From: G963663315 sp963665165
Lineage (GTDB): Bacteria; Pseudomonadota; Gammaproteobacteria; Arenicellales; Poriferihabitantaceae
Direction: 5' to 3'
Assembly: GCA_963665165.1 (NCBI GenBank)
Contig: OY761989.1
Coordinates: 2,046,001-2,110,000, forward strand
Length of the DNA: 64,000 nucleotides
The position numbers and the translations under genes are program-made. Of this stretch, positions 52,858 through 61,743 are shown in pieces. The stretch's first letter is position 1; the number at the start of each line of letters is the position of its first letter. Below the pieces are notes generated by a model. It searched no databases. It was not told the origin of the DNA and saw only the letters and a list, made by a program, of their open reading frames with translations.

Positions 52858-52894
52858 ACACCGATTTTGGTGAGTCCCTCTCTCGCCAAGGCAG

Positions 52895-53974
52895 TCAAGG
52901 ATTTAACAGGGATTTCAGCGCTTCGACGAACGCGGTGTTTTCCTCCTGGGCGCCGACGGTCACCCGCAGGCAATTTTCCAGCGGGGTGCCCATTGCATGC
53001 AGATTCCTGACCAGCACGCCTTTGTTCATCAGGCCCCTGAATACCTGGTCGCCATCCGATGAAACCCGGAACAGCAGGAAATTGGTCTCGCTGGGAAAAA
53101 CTTCCACGCCGGCGATTTCCGTTAATCGTTCGAACAGTCTGGCGCGGTTTTTCAGGATTTGCTCCGACTGCCGTTCGAACACCGGATAGTGTTTCAGGAA
53201 ACAGTGTGCGCTGGCCTGGGTCAGTACGTTGATGTTATAGGGCAACCTCAGTTTTTCCATTTCGCCCAGCCATTCGGGATGTCCCGCCAGCAATCCCAGC
53301 CTCAACCCGGCAAATCCGCTCTTGGACAAGGTACGCAGTACCAGCAGGTTCGGGTGTGCGGCAATCGAATCCAGCCAGGTTTTCCCGCAAAATGCGAAAT
53401 ACGCCTCATCGAGAACGACCAGCCCGGGAGCCCGGGCCAGCGCCCGTTCAACAGACACAGGATCAAAACAGTTTCCAGTCGGATTGTTCGGGTATGCCAG
53501 GAAAACACAGGCTGGCCGATGCCTCTCGATGCCGTCAAGCAGTTTACCGGCATCCAGTGAAAAATCGTCATTCAACGGAATTCCGGCAAACCGCGTTCCG
53601 GTCATCGTACAGATCTGGCGATACATCGAAAAAGAGGGATCGGGGGAGATGAATACCCGGCCCGGACCGCCGACCAGCAACGCAATCAACTGGATCAGCT
53701 CATCCGAACCATTACCCAGCATGATCCCGCACTGGTCCGGAATTTGAAGACACTGGCGCAGCATGGATTTCAACGCTGCGCTGCCGGGGTCCGGATAGCG
53801 ATTGACCTCGACATCGGCGAGCGCAGACAACCACTCCCTGCGGATGGATTCAGGAACTGGCCAGGGGCTTTCCATCGCGTCCAGTTTGACCAGTCCATCG
53901 GCTTCCGGAACTGCATAGGCCTGCAACCCCCGGATCTCCGGTCTTACCCAGTGCCGAATCAACCGCTCAATCAT
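52895..53974 (-). CDS. hisC: Histidinol-phosphate aminotransferase
   Basis: Class II PLP aminotransferase of 359 residues converting imidazole acetol phosphate to histidinol phosphate. The PLP lysine is K218 (LRTLSKSGFAGLRLG). NGSDELIQLI near 88, PNNPTGN near 162 and DEAYFAF near 189 are diagnostic. It is 18 bases downstream of hisD in the same operon, so the final steps of histidine synthesis in this genome are hisC, hisN and hisD, all in the window. Confidence 0.96.
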   Translation of the reverse strand: MIERLIRHWVRPEIRGLQAYAVPEADGLVKLDAMESPWPVPESIRREWLSALADVEVNRYPDPGSAALKSMLRQCLQIPDQCGIMLGNGSDELIQLIALLVGGPGRVFISPDPSFSMYRQICTMTGTRFAGIPLNDDFSLDAGKLLDGIERHRPACVFLAYPNNPTGNCFDPVSVERALARAPGLVVLDEAYFAFCGKTWLDSIAAHPNLLVLRTLSKSGFAGLRLGLLAGHPEWLGEMEKLRLPYNINVLTQASAHCFLKHYPVFERQSEQILKNRARLFERLTEIAGVEVFPSETNFLLFRVSSDGDQVFRGLMNKGVLVRNLHAMGTPLENCLRVTVGAQEENTAFVEALKSLLNP

Positions 53975-53992
53975 GATATCCGCCTGTAAATC

Positions 53993-55288
53993 TCAGGGTT
54001 CGAGCCGGTATCTGGCCGATTGTTCGTGGGCCGTCAGGCCCTCGCTGCGCGCCAGCGCCGCGGCGGTGACTGCCATTTGCCTGGCGCCCTGCCCGGATAC
54101 CTGGATCAGGCTGCTGCGCTTTTGAAAGTCATAGACGCCCAAGGGGGAACTGAATCTCGCCGTACCCGAAGTAGGCAGGACGTGATTCGGCCCGGCGCAA
54201 TAATCGCCCAGCGCTTCCGCGCTGTATTTCCCGACAAAAATGGCGCCGGCGTGCTTGATCCCGCCAACCAGGTCAGGCGCATTCTCCACCATCAGTTCAA
54301 GATGCTCCGGGGCGATGCGGTTGGCGACCTCCACAGCCTGCGCCAGGTCATCCACCACGACCAGGCCGCCATTGGCCGCCAGGGAGTTCCTGATAATATC
54401 CCGCCTCTGCAAGGGTTCGAGCAGTCTGTCGATGGAATGCATGATACGGTCGGCCATGGATTTTGACGGGGTAATCGCAATCGACTGGGCCAGTTCATCA
54501 TGTTCCGCCTGGGCGAACAGGTCCATGGCCACCCAATCCGGATTGGCGGAATCATCACAGATCACAACGACTTCGGAAGGCCCCGCGATCATGTCGATTC
54601 CGACATCGCCGAACACCATTTTCTTCGCGGTGGCCACCCAGGTGTTTCCCGGTCCCACAATTTTGTCCACACGAGGCACGGTTTCAGTTCCGTACGCCAT
54701 GGCCGCTACCGCCTGGGCGCCGCCGATGGTATAAATCCGGTCAACCCCCGCGATATACGCGGCGGCTATTACCGCGTCATTGATTTCCCCACCGGGAGCG
54801 GGCGCCGTCATGATGATTTCATTCACCCCGGCCACCCTGGCGGGAATGACCGTCATCAGGACCGATGACGGATACGCGGCCTTTCCGCCCGGCACATACA
54901 CCCCGACCCTGTCCATGGCGCTGACAATCTGGCCGAGTTTTGTGCCATCCGGTTCGGTATAGCTCCATGAATGCAGCATTTCCTGCTGATGGAAAGCCCG
55001 GATACGCCCGGCCGCCGACTTGAGACAGGCTTTCAATCCGTCATCCAGCCGGTCATGGCTGTCGGCAATGGTTTGCGCGTCAAGCTGGAGAGCCTCCATG
55101 CCGGAGACCGGATATCGGTCGAATTGACGGGTATATTCGATCAATGCTTGGTCACCGCGGTTCCGGACCCCGGCGATAATGGCTTCGACCGCCTGCCCGA
55201 CGGCCTCATCGTACCCGGCTTCGCGGCGCAACAGTTTGTCCAGTTCAGCGTAGAAACCGGGGTCGGAATAATCGAATCGTTGTAACAT
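53993..55288 (-). CDS. hisD: Histidinol dehydrogenase
   Basis: Zinc enzyme of 431 residues that oxidises histidinol to histidine with two NAD+. Signatures: VPGGKAAYPSSVLMTVIPA, GNTWVATAKKMVFGDVGIDMIAGPSE (core GPGNTWVATAKK), DLFAQAEHDE and APEHLELMV. It lies between murA and hisC; hisG, frequent at this position, is missing. Confidence 0.97.
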   Translation of the reverse strand: MLQRFDYSDPGFYAELDKLLRREAGYDEAVGQAVEAIIAGVRNRGDQALIEYTRQFDRYPVSGMEALQLDAQTIADSHDRLDDGLKACLKSAAGRIRAFHQQEMLHSWSYTEPDGTKLGQIVSAMDRVGVYVPGGKAAYPSSVLMTVIPARVAGVNEIIMTAPAPGGEINDAVIAAAYIAGVDRIYTIGGAQAVAAMAYGTETVPRVDKIVGPGNTWVATAKKMVFGDVGIDMIAGPSEVVVICDDSANPDWVAMDLFAQAEHDELAQSIAITPSKSMADRIMHSIDRLLEPLQRRDIIRNSLAANGGLVVVDDLAQAVEVANRIAPEHLELMVENAPDLVGGIKHAGAIFVGKYSAEALGDYCAGPNHVLPTSGTARFSSPLGVYDFQKRSSLIQVSGQGARQMAVTAAALARSEGLTAHEQSARYRLEP

Positions 55289-55317
55289 GATGAAAAACCA
55301 GAAGGTCAGGCAACCGG

Positions 55318-56589
55318 TCAGGTCGGGTAATGTCCGGGCACCCTGCGAATATTGGCGCCCAGCAGGGTGAGCTTCTCCTCAATAAAATGATAGCCCCGAT
55401 CTATGTGATAGATGCGATCAATGACGGTGTCCCCGCGGGCGATCAAACCCGCCAGAATCAAACAAGCCGATGCGCGCAGGTCAGTCGCCATGACCGGAGC
55501 GGCACGGAGTCGATTGACTCCCTGTATTACCGCAACATTGCCGTCGAGGTCAATGTTGGCCCCCATTCGTTTCAGTTCATGGACATGCATGAACCGGTTT
55601 TCAAACACCGTTTCGACGACGGTCGCAGTACCCTCTGCAACCGTGTTGAGCAGTACGAATTGAGCCTGCATGTCGGTTGGAAACGCGGGATAAGGCGCTG
55701 TGCGGACATTCACCGACTTTATTCTCCCCTTTGGCGCTTTCAAATGAATCCAGCTGTCTCCCGTTTCAATTTCCGCCCCGGCTTCACGCAATTTTTCCAG
55801 TATTGCGTCAAGCTGCTTTGGAATCACGTCCCGGACCGTGATTTCTCCGCCTGAAACCGTGGCGGCAACCAGGAATGTCCCCGCTTCGATTCGATCCGGT
55901 ATCGCCCGATGGTGGGCGGAACCGAGTTTTTCCACGCCCTCGATGACGATTTCATCCGTGCCGGCGCCTTCAACCCTTGCGCCCATCGCATTCAGGCAAT
56001 CTGCCAGATCGACCACTTCCGGTTCTTTCGCGGCATTCTCGATTGTGGTGACGCCCTCGGCCAGCGTAGCCGCCATCATCAGATTTTCAGTACCGGTAAC
56101 GGATATCAGGTCCATGAAGATCCTGGCGCCTTTCAGGCGGGACGCGGTGGCCTTGATGTATCCGCCATCGACTGTGATTCCGGCGCCCAGCGCTTCGAGT
56201 CCCTTGATGTGCATGTTGACCGGCCTGGAACCGATCAGGCAACCCCCGGGCAAGGACACTTCCGCCCTGCCGAATCGCGCAATCAACGGGCCAAGCGCCA
56301 GGATGGATGCACGCATGGTCCGGACCAGTTCATAAGGCGCAACCACACTGCTGACCCCGGACGCGTCGGCTTCGATCGACATCTTTTCGTTCACCCGGAG
56401 TTTCACCCCCAACTGCCCCAACAGTTCCATGGTCGTGGTAATGTCCTGCAAATGGGGGATATTGCTGATGCTCAGCGACTCCTCGGTCAACAGTGAGGCA
56501 ATCATCAGGGGCAGCGCCGAGTTTTTGGCTCCTGAAATTCGTACTTCCCCTTTCAGCGGGGCGCCGCCGGTTGCAATCAATTTATCCAT
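55318..56589 (-). CDS. murA: UDP-N-acetylglucosamine 1-carboxyvinyltransferase MurA
   Basis: First committed step of peptidoglycan synthesis. The 423-residue EPT-fold protein begins MDKLIATGGAPLKGEVRISG; K22 and N23 follow in AKNSALP. The active-site and fosfomycin-target cysteine is C117 (PGGCLIGSRPVNMHI), so the enzyme should be fosfomycin-sensitive. The ATG at 56589 is used; upstream in-frame sequence is not conserved. hisD follows after 29 bases. Confidence 0.97.
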   Translation of the reverse strand: MDKLIATGGAPLKGEVRISGAKNSALPLMIASLLTEESLSISNIPHLQDITTTMELLGQLGVKLRVNEKMSIEADASGVSSVVAPYELVRTMRASILALGPLIARFGRAEVSLPGGCLIGSRPVNMHIKGLEALGAGITVDGGYIKATASRLKGARIFMDLISVTGTENLMMAATLAEGVTTIENAAKEPEVVDLADCLNAMGARVEGAGTDEIVIEGVEKLGSAHHRAIPDRIEAGTFLVAATVSGGEITVRDVIPKQLDAILEKLREAGAEIETGDSWIHLKAPKGRIKSVNVRTAPYPAFPTDMQAQFVLLNTVAEGTATVVETVFENRFMHVHELKRMGANIDLDGNVAVIQGVNRLRAAPVMATDLRASACLILAGLIARGDTVIDRIYHIDRGYHFIEEKLTLLGANIRRVPGHYPT

Positions 56590-56682
56590 TGTCAGGAAAG
56601 TCCCAGGGTGGAATCGGGGGTATTGTACCTCAAGGCGCCGGTCATTCCGGTGACATTCGGGCAAGCCTGGAAGCGATGTGGA

Positions 56683-57003
56683 CTAATCCCAGCGATTGTC
56701 CTGGACATACACGATCCGGTCCAGAACCATGACCGGGAATGTGTCAATCGGCTCGTATGCGGGCGGCGCCGTAACCGCGCCGGTTTTAATACAGAATCGC
56801 GCGCCATGACGGGGACATTCAATGTCATCGCCAATGATACAGCCCTCCGCGATTTCGCTGCCATCGTGGGAACAGATATCCTCTATCGCGTACAGTTCGC
56901 CGTCCAGGTTGAATACTGCAACCATAGCGCCTTCAACATCGACTACCTTGTGCTGGCCGGGGTTGATTTCACCCTCCGGGCACACTTCAACCCAGTCGCC
57001 CAT
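56683..57003 (-). CDS. Rieske-type [2Fe-2S] ferredoxin of the SUF locus
   Basis: A 106-residue single-domain Rieske protein. Cluster ligands are C44 and H46 (DICSHDGSEI), C63 and H66 (ECPRHGARF). It resembles the small ferredoxin components of non-heme dioxygenases and those found at the end of suf operons. It lies 28 bases after sufT, so it is probably a client or electron carrier of the cluster assembly pathway. The ATG is at 57003. Confidence 0.9.
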   Translation of the reverse strand: MGDWVEVCPEGEINPGQHKVVDVEGAMVAVFNLDGELYAIEDICSHDGSEIAEGCIIGDDIECPRHGARFCIKTGAVTAPPAYEPIDTFPVMVLDRIVYVQDNRWD

Positions 57004-57031
57004 CAATTACTCCCGAATTCTTCTCTTCCGG

Positions 57032-57496
57032 TCAAATCAGGCCCAGCTCAAGCCGGGCGGCTTCACTGATCAGTTCGGGGGTCCAGGGCGGGTCCCAGAC
57101 CAGTTCGACGACAGCGCCGCTGATACCCGGAACGAGTTCGACAGACCGCTCCACCATACCCGGAAACGTATGCGCCACCGGGCAGCCCGGCGCGGTCAGG
57201 GTCATATCGACATGGACAAACGCGCCATGGAAGGAAACATTGTATATCAGGCCGAGATCGTAGATGTTGACTGGAATTTCAGGATCGTAAACCGTCTTCA
57301 GCGCTTCGATCACCCTGGACCGCAATTCGTCTTCCGGCACATCCGGTTCAACCGCCCCGGCCGGCGCCGACTGAACCCGCGGGCCGTTATCCTGATCGAA
57401 CTCCTTCATGATTGCGGCCTTTTCCAGTCCGGGCCCGGGATCGAAGTTTACTCGTTTCATCGCACTTTCTCGTGGCGTTTTGACAGGATCATCCAT
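57032..57496 (-). CDS. sufT: Fe-S cluster assembly factor SufT (DUF59/MIP18 family)
   Basis: A 154-residue protein. The DUF59 domain fills the C-terminal two thirds: VIEALKTVYDPEIPVNIYDLGLIY (core DPEIPVNIYDLGLIY), LTAPGCPVAHTFPGMVE with the conserved cysteine, and VELVWDPPWTPELIS. SufT helps mature Fe-S proteins when demand is high. The ATG shares one base with the sufD stop (TGATG). The first 50 residues are variable and polar. Confidence 0.92.
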   Translation of the reverse strand: MDDPVKTPRESAMKRVNFDPGPGLEKAAIMKEFDQDNGPRVQSAPAGAVEPDVPEDELRSRVIEALKTVYDPEIPVNIYDLGLIYNVSFHGAFVHVDMTLTAPGCPVAHTFPGMVERSVELVPGISGAVVELVWDPPWTPELISEAARLELGLI

Positions 57497-58860
57497 CAAA
57501 TTCCGGCATTGACCAACTGCCGCCTCAAAATCAGTTCGAGATACCGGCGAAGCGGCTCGATCTTCACTTCACTCAATACGTCATTGACAAATGCACAGGT
57601 AAGCAAGGCGCGAGCTTCCCGTTCGCCTATGCCCCGGGTACGCAAATAGAAAAGGGATTTCTCATCGATTTGACCGACCGTCACGCCATGCGAGCATTTT
57701 ACATCGTCGGCGTAGATCTCAAGCTGCGGCTTGGTATCGATTTCCGCATTCCGGGACAACAGGAGCGTATTGTTCGACTGCGCCGCGTCTGTTTTCTGCG
57801 CGCCCTCATCCACCCTGACCCGGCCATGAAACACCGCTCGCGCACGCTGGTCGAGCACTCCCTTGTATATCTCCCGGCTACTGCAGTTTTCGGCGGCGTG
57901 TATCACGGTGGTATGGTTGTCCGCATGCTGCCGGCCGGCCAGACTGTATACACCGAGCATATCGCAGTGGGCTTCCGGCCCATCCAGATTGACTTGCAGG
58001 TCATTGCGGACGAGCGCGCCTCCCAGCGTAATCGTCTGACAACTGAATCGACTCCGGGGAGACTGCTTCACCCAGATTCCGCAAACCTGGTAAGCCGCGC
58101 TGGACTGATTCTGGACAAGATAATAATCAAGCGAGGCTCCGTCTTCGAGCAACACTTCCGTAACACCGTTGGACAAGGTATTGTGGGTATTTCCGGAGAC
58201 ATAGCGTTCGATGATCTGTCCGCGGCTTCGCGGCCCGCAGACAATCAGGTTCCTTGGCTGGGAAATGGATAGCTGCGCCCGGCCGTAATGAATGATTTCA
58301 ATCGGGCCGGGGACCTTCGCATCCGCGGCGAAAGTGAGGATCACGCCATCCCTGTACATGGCGTTGTTCAAGGCGGTAAATCCATGGCCGTTGTCCTGTA
58401 TCACGCTGCCGAGCAGGGATTCGACATACCCGGGAGCCCGCTCCAGCGCAGAAGCAAACGATTCCACGCAAAATTCCCGGTCCGGGCCACCGGATTCACC
58501 GATACCGGACAACCGGGGATGGAACACCCCGTCAACGAACACCAGCCTGTGGCTTTCCAGTCCCTCGATTGCAAACGGGGACAAATCGACCGTTTGACCA
58601 TCATCGTCCGGACCGGACTCGACCGCAAAGCGTTTGCCGGTGATTTCCCGGACCGATGTGTACTTCCAGTCCTCATCCCTGGACGTGGGGAATCCGACCC
58701 GGCCGAATCGCGCCAGGCTTTTTGTTCTCTGGTCGTTTATCCAGTCGATCTGGTGTCCGGGCAACCGGTCACGCAACCGGTCGAACTGATCGATATAGCT
58801 TTCGGTACCCGGCGCGATCAGGGTATCAAGCCGCGACTGCATGTTCTTCAATCCATCCAT
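57496..58860 (-). CDS. sufD: Fe-S cluster scaffold protein SufD
   Basis: SufBC2D scaffold subunit with a right-handed beta-helix. DEDWKYTSVREI marks the N-terminal domain and SHGVTVGQIDEKSLFYLRTRGI (core CSHGVTVGQIDE) the conserved C-terminal segment. About 454 residues from the ATG at 58860, which lies 35 bases inside sufC; starts at 58872 or 58842 are alternatives. sufS, usually next, is absent. Confidence 0.94.
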   Translation of the reverse strand: MDGLKNMQSRLDTLIAPGTESYIDQFDRLRDRLPGHQIDWINDQRTKSLARFGRVGFPTSRDEDWKYTSVREITGKRFAVESGPDDDGQTVDLSPFAIEGLESHRLVFVDGVFHPRLSGIGESGGPDREFCVESFASALERAPGYVESLLGSVIQDNGHGFTALNNAMYRDGVILTFAADAKVPGPIEIIHYGRAQLSISQPRNLIVCGPRSRGQIIERYVSGNTHNTLSNGVTEVLLEDGASLDYYLVQNQSSAAYQVCGIWVKQSPRSRFSCQTITLGGALVRNDLQVNLDGPEAHCDMLGVYSLAGRQHADNHTTVIHAAENCSSREIYKGVLDQRARAVFHGRVRVDEGAQKTDAAQSNNTLLLSRNAEIDTKPQLEIYADDVKCSHGVTVGQIDEKSLFYLRTRGIGEREARALLTCAFVNDVLSEVKIEPLRRYLELILRRQLVNAGI

Positions 58861-59584
58861 AACCTTTTTCATCGAGTTCAAGGGCCAGGTTCTTGTCCCC
58901 TGAACGGATAATTCTGCCGCCCGCAAGCACATGGACAAAGTCCGGAACAATATAATCGAGCAACCGCTGATAATGCGTAACTACGATCATCGAACGATGA
59001 CTGCTGCGCAATGTGTTGACCCCGGAGGCGATAATTTTCAGCGCATCGATATCAAGACCCGAATCCGTTTCATCGAGAATACACAGACGAGGTTCCAGCA
59101 ACGCCATTTGCAGCACTTCATTCCGTTTCTTTTCTCCACCGGAGAATCCTTCGTTTACCGACCGGTATAAAAACTCCTGTTTCATCTCCACCAGCGCCGC
59201 TTTTTCCTTGATCAGCCGGAGAAAAGCCACCGCGTCCAGCTCTTCCTCTCCACGATGTTTCCTGATGGCATTGATCGCGGTCTTCATCAGGTACAGGTTG
59301 GACACACCGGGAATTTCCACGGGATACTGGAACGCCAGGAACAAACCCTCCCGGGCGCGGATTTCCGGTTCCATCTCCAGCAGGTCCTGGCCCTGGTAAA
59401 CCACCTCACCGGAAGTCACTTCATAATTGTCCCGGCCGGCCAGCACGCTGGCCAGCGTACTTTTACCCGAGCCGTTCGGCCCCATGATCACATGCACCTC
59501 TCCGGCGCCCACCTGCAGGCTGATTCCCCGGAGAATCGGTTTGCCGTCCACGGCGGCGGCATTCAGGTCTTTAATTTCCAGCAT
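58826..59584 (-). CDS. sufC: Fe-S cluster assembly ATPase SufC
   Basis: ABC-type ATPase of 252 residues, cytoplasmic and not a transporter. Walker A is MGPNGSGKSTLA, the ABC signature is FSGGEKKRNEVLQ and Walker B is LCILDETDSGLDID. The Q-loop contact is in LAFQYPVEIPGV. The start MLEIKDLNAAAV at 59584 matches the family. It drives conformational change of the SufBCD scaffold. Confidence 0.97.
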   Translation of the reverse strand: MLEIKDLNAAAVDGKPILRGISLQVGAGEVHVIMGPNGSGKSTLASVLAGRDNYEVTSGEVVYQGQDLLEMEPEIRAREGLFLAFQYPVEIPGVSNLYLMKTAINAIRKHRGEEELDAVAFLRLIKEKAALVEMKQEFLYRSVNEGFSGGEKKRNEVLQMALLEPRLCILDETDSGLDIDALKIIASGVNTLRSSHRSMIVVTHYQRLLDYIVPDFVHVLAGGRIIRSGDKNLALELDEKGYGWIEEHAVAA

Positions 59585-59663
59585 AGTTCGACTTTCCAGT
59601 ATATTTGATCGGGCAAACCAGCCTGGCGACAGGGTATGATTTGACCATATGAACGTTCGACCG

Positions 59664-61115
59664 CTAGCCAACGGCTCCTTCGAGACTGATACCCAGCAGC
59701 TTTTGCGCTTCCACCGCAAACTCCATTGGCAATTCCTTGAATACCTCCTTGCAAAACCCGTTGACGATCATTGAGACCGCGTCTTCTTCCGACACTCCCC
59801 GCTGGCGGCAATAGAACAACTGGTCTTCTCCGATTCGGGAAGTCGTGGCTTCATGTTCCACCACAGCGGTAGGGTTCTTGACTTCGATGTAGGGAAAGGT
59901 ATGAGCGCCGCACTGGTCTCCCATCAACAGGGAATCGCACTGCGAGTAGTTCCGGGCATTCTCGGATGTTTTCAAAACTTTCACCAGGCCCCGGTATGAA
60001 TTCTGGCCACGACCGGCCGAAATCCCCTTGGATACAATGGTACTGCTGGAATTTTTTCCGATGTGGATCATTTTTGTACCCGTATCCGCTTGCTGGTAAT
60101 TATTGGTCAGGGCGACCGAATAGAACTCGCCGATGGAATTGTCCCCTTCCAGCACTACGCTTGGATACTTCCAGGTAATGGCCGACCCGGTCTCGACCTG
60201 GGTCCAGGATATCTTTGAATTTTCTCCCCGGCAGGCCCCGCGCTTGGTCACGAAGTTGTAAATCCCGCCCTTGCCTTCCTCATCTCCGGGATACCAGTTC
60301 TGTACCGTGGAATACTTGATTTCCGCCCCCTTCATCGCAACCAGTTCAACTACAGCGGCGTGCAACTGGTTTTCATCCCGTTGCGGTGCAGTGCATCCCT
60401 CAAGATAACTGACATAGCTGTCTTCATCCGCAATAATCAGGGTTCTTTCGAATTGACCCGTGTTCATCGCGTTGATACGGAAATAAGTGGACAATTCCAT
60501 CGGGCAGCGAACCCCTTTTGGGATATAGACAAATGAACCTTCACTGAATACAGCGGAATTCAGGGCCGCGTAATAATTATCGCCAGCCGGCACCACAGAG
60601 CCGAGATACTGCCTGACCAGATCGGGATATTCCTGGACAGCTTCGGACAACGGACAAAAGATGACACCCGCTTCAGACAAGGTCTGTTTGAAGGTCGTGG
60701 CCACGGAAACACTGTCGAAAACCGCGTCGACCGCAACCTTGACTCCAGCCAGCGCTTTCTGCTCGTCTATCGGGATTCCGAGTTTTTCATAAGTCTCCAG
60801 CAGTTTTGGATCCACCTCATCCAGACTATCCAGCAACTCCTTCTGTTTCGGCGCGGAATAATAGCTGATCTGCTGGAAATCGATCGGCGGGTAATGCACA
60901 TGGGACCACCCCGGCTCCTCCATTTCCAGCCACCGGCGCCAGGCTTGCAGCCTCCACTCCAGCAGGAAGCCGGGTTCCCCCTTTTTTGCCGAGATGGTTC
61001 GAATGACCTCCTCGTTCAAACCGGGAGGCAGCGTGTCGGCTTCGATTTCGGTGACAAAACCTTCCACATATTCCCGTTGAACAAGGTTCGTCAGGTCTTT
61101 TTCCATTCTGGACAT
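59664..61115 (-). CDS. sufB: Fe-S cluster scaffold protein SufB
   Basis: A 483-residue scaffold protein on which clusters are built with SufC and SufD. SufB hallmarks are VPAGDNYYAALNSAVFSEGSFVYIPKGV (core FVYIPKGVRCPMELSTYFRIN), EGCTAPQRDENQLHAAVVEL, and SCSxxP-like TFPYIEVKNPTAVVEHEATTS toward the end. It begins 2 bases after iscR, with 79 bases before sufC. Confidence 0.97.
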   Translation of the reverse strand: MSRMEKDLTNLVQREYVEGFVTEIEADTLPPGLNEEVIRTISAKKGEPGFLLEWRLQAWRRWLEMEEPGWSHVHYPPIDFQQISYYSAPKQKELLDSLDEVDPKLLETYEKLGIPIDEQKALAGVKVAVDAVFDSVSVATTFKQTLSEAGVIFCPLSEAVQEYPDLVRQYLGSVVPAGDNYYAALNSAVFSEGSFVYIPKGVRCPMELSTYFRINAMNTGQFERTLIIADEDSYVSYLEGCTAPQRDENQLHAAVVELVAMKGAEIKYSTVQNWYPGDEEGKGGIYNFVTKRGACRGENSKISWTQVETGSAITWKYPSVVLEGDNSIGEFYSVALTNNYQQADTGTKMIHIGKNSSSTIVSKGISAGRGQNSYRGLVKVLKTSENARNYSQCDSLLMGDQCGAHTFPYIEVKNPTAVVEHEATTSRIGEDQLFYCRQRGVSEEDAVSMIVNGFCKEVFKELPMEFAVEAQKLLGISLEGAVG

Positions 61116-61117
61116 GA

Positions 61118-61600
61118 TCAGTGTACTTCGTTACCTGGTTTTCCCAGTGAGGGTGAATCGACCAATTGCCGATTACCCGGACCACCGGAGTTATTGATTC
61201 CACTCTGGCGCATCAGTTGCCCCAGCTTGATACCGGACAGAAATCCATACAGTTGAATGCTCAGCTCATCCCACAACCCATGGGTCAGGCATCGTTGGCC
61301 ATCCTTGCAATCCTGCTTGCCCTCACATTCCGTAATGTCCAGCGCTTCATCCACGGAAAGCACGATTTCCGCAATATTGATTTCATCCACATTTTTCGCC
61401 AGCACATATCCCCCGCCGGGACCACGGGACCCGGTTACCAGTGAAGACTTCCGCAGTTTGGAAAACAACTGCTCGAGATAGGACAGGGAGATTCCCTGAT
61501 TATCTGATATACTTTTCAGCGTAACAGGCCCCCTGACCTGATTGACCGAAAGGTCAACCATTGCAGTCACTGCGTATCTTCCTTTTGTAGTCAGTCGCAT
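61118..61600 (-). CDS. iscR: Rrf2-family Fe-S-sensing regulator IscR
   Basis: A 160-residue transcription factor with an N-terminal winged helix (MRLTTKGRYAVTAMVDL, ISLSYLEQLFSKLR) and a [2Fe-2S] ligand set C92, C98, C104 and H107, the same numbers as E. coli IscR. Holo-IscR represses its own operon when clusters are plentiful. A matching type 1 operator overlaps its promoter just upstream. It leads the iscR-sufBCD-sufT operon. Confidence 0.96.
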   Translation of the reverse strand: MRLTTKGRYAVTAMVDLSVNQVRGPVTLKSISDNQGISLSYLEQLFSKLRKSSLVTGSRGPGGGYVLAKNVDEINIAEIVLSVDEALDITECEGKQDCKDGQRCLTHGLWDELSIQLYGFLSGIKLGQLMRQSGINNSGGPGNRQLVDSPSLGKPGNEVH

Positions 61601-61662
61601 CTTGGCGGATATCGTTAAAGGTCAGTAAGGCAAACGGCCTGATGAGCCGGTTATTCCTGAAT

Positions 61663-61697
61663 GGATAATAACCGAGTATTTTACTAGGTTATTATCC
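61663..61697. promoter_or_regulatory. Palindromic IscR type 1 operator
   Basis: GGATAATAACC at 61663-61673 is repeated exactly inverted at 61687-61697. The inner AGTA/TACT also pair, leaving a TTT centre and one mismatch, so the whole 35 bases form a near-perfect palindrome. The central 25 bases (61668-61692) match about 20 positions of the published IscR type 1 consensus as I recall it (ATA...GACT...AGTC...TAT). It covers the -10 region of the iscR promoter. Confidence 0.75.
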
Positions 61698-61706
61698 GGA
61701 ACGCAA
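61678..61706 (-). promoter_or_regulatory. Probable promoter of iscR-sufBCDT
   Basis: On the minus strand TTGCGT (61706-61701) and TAAAAT (61683-61678) are separated by 17 bases. The -10 element sits inside the IscR palindrome, the expected arrangement for repression by holo-IscR. Transcription would start near 61671, leaving a leader of about 70 bases before the iscR ATG. Confidence 0.65.
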
Positions 61707-61743
61707 TGATCCCTGACGCAATATCCAGACCATTCCCCGCGCC

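Noticed and set aside
52831..52860. Possible CRISPR array
   Set aside because: The three 9-base units are contiguous with no spacers, and no cas gene is present.
52519..53010. Plus-strand open frame running from tmcA through the repeat element into hisC
   Set aside because: It crosses two real genes and a repeat scar, and its translation includes the 9-base repeat as Arg-Thr-Thr units. There is no coding support.
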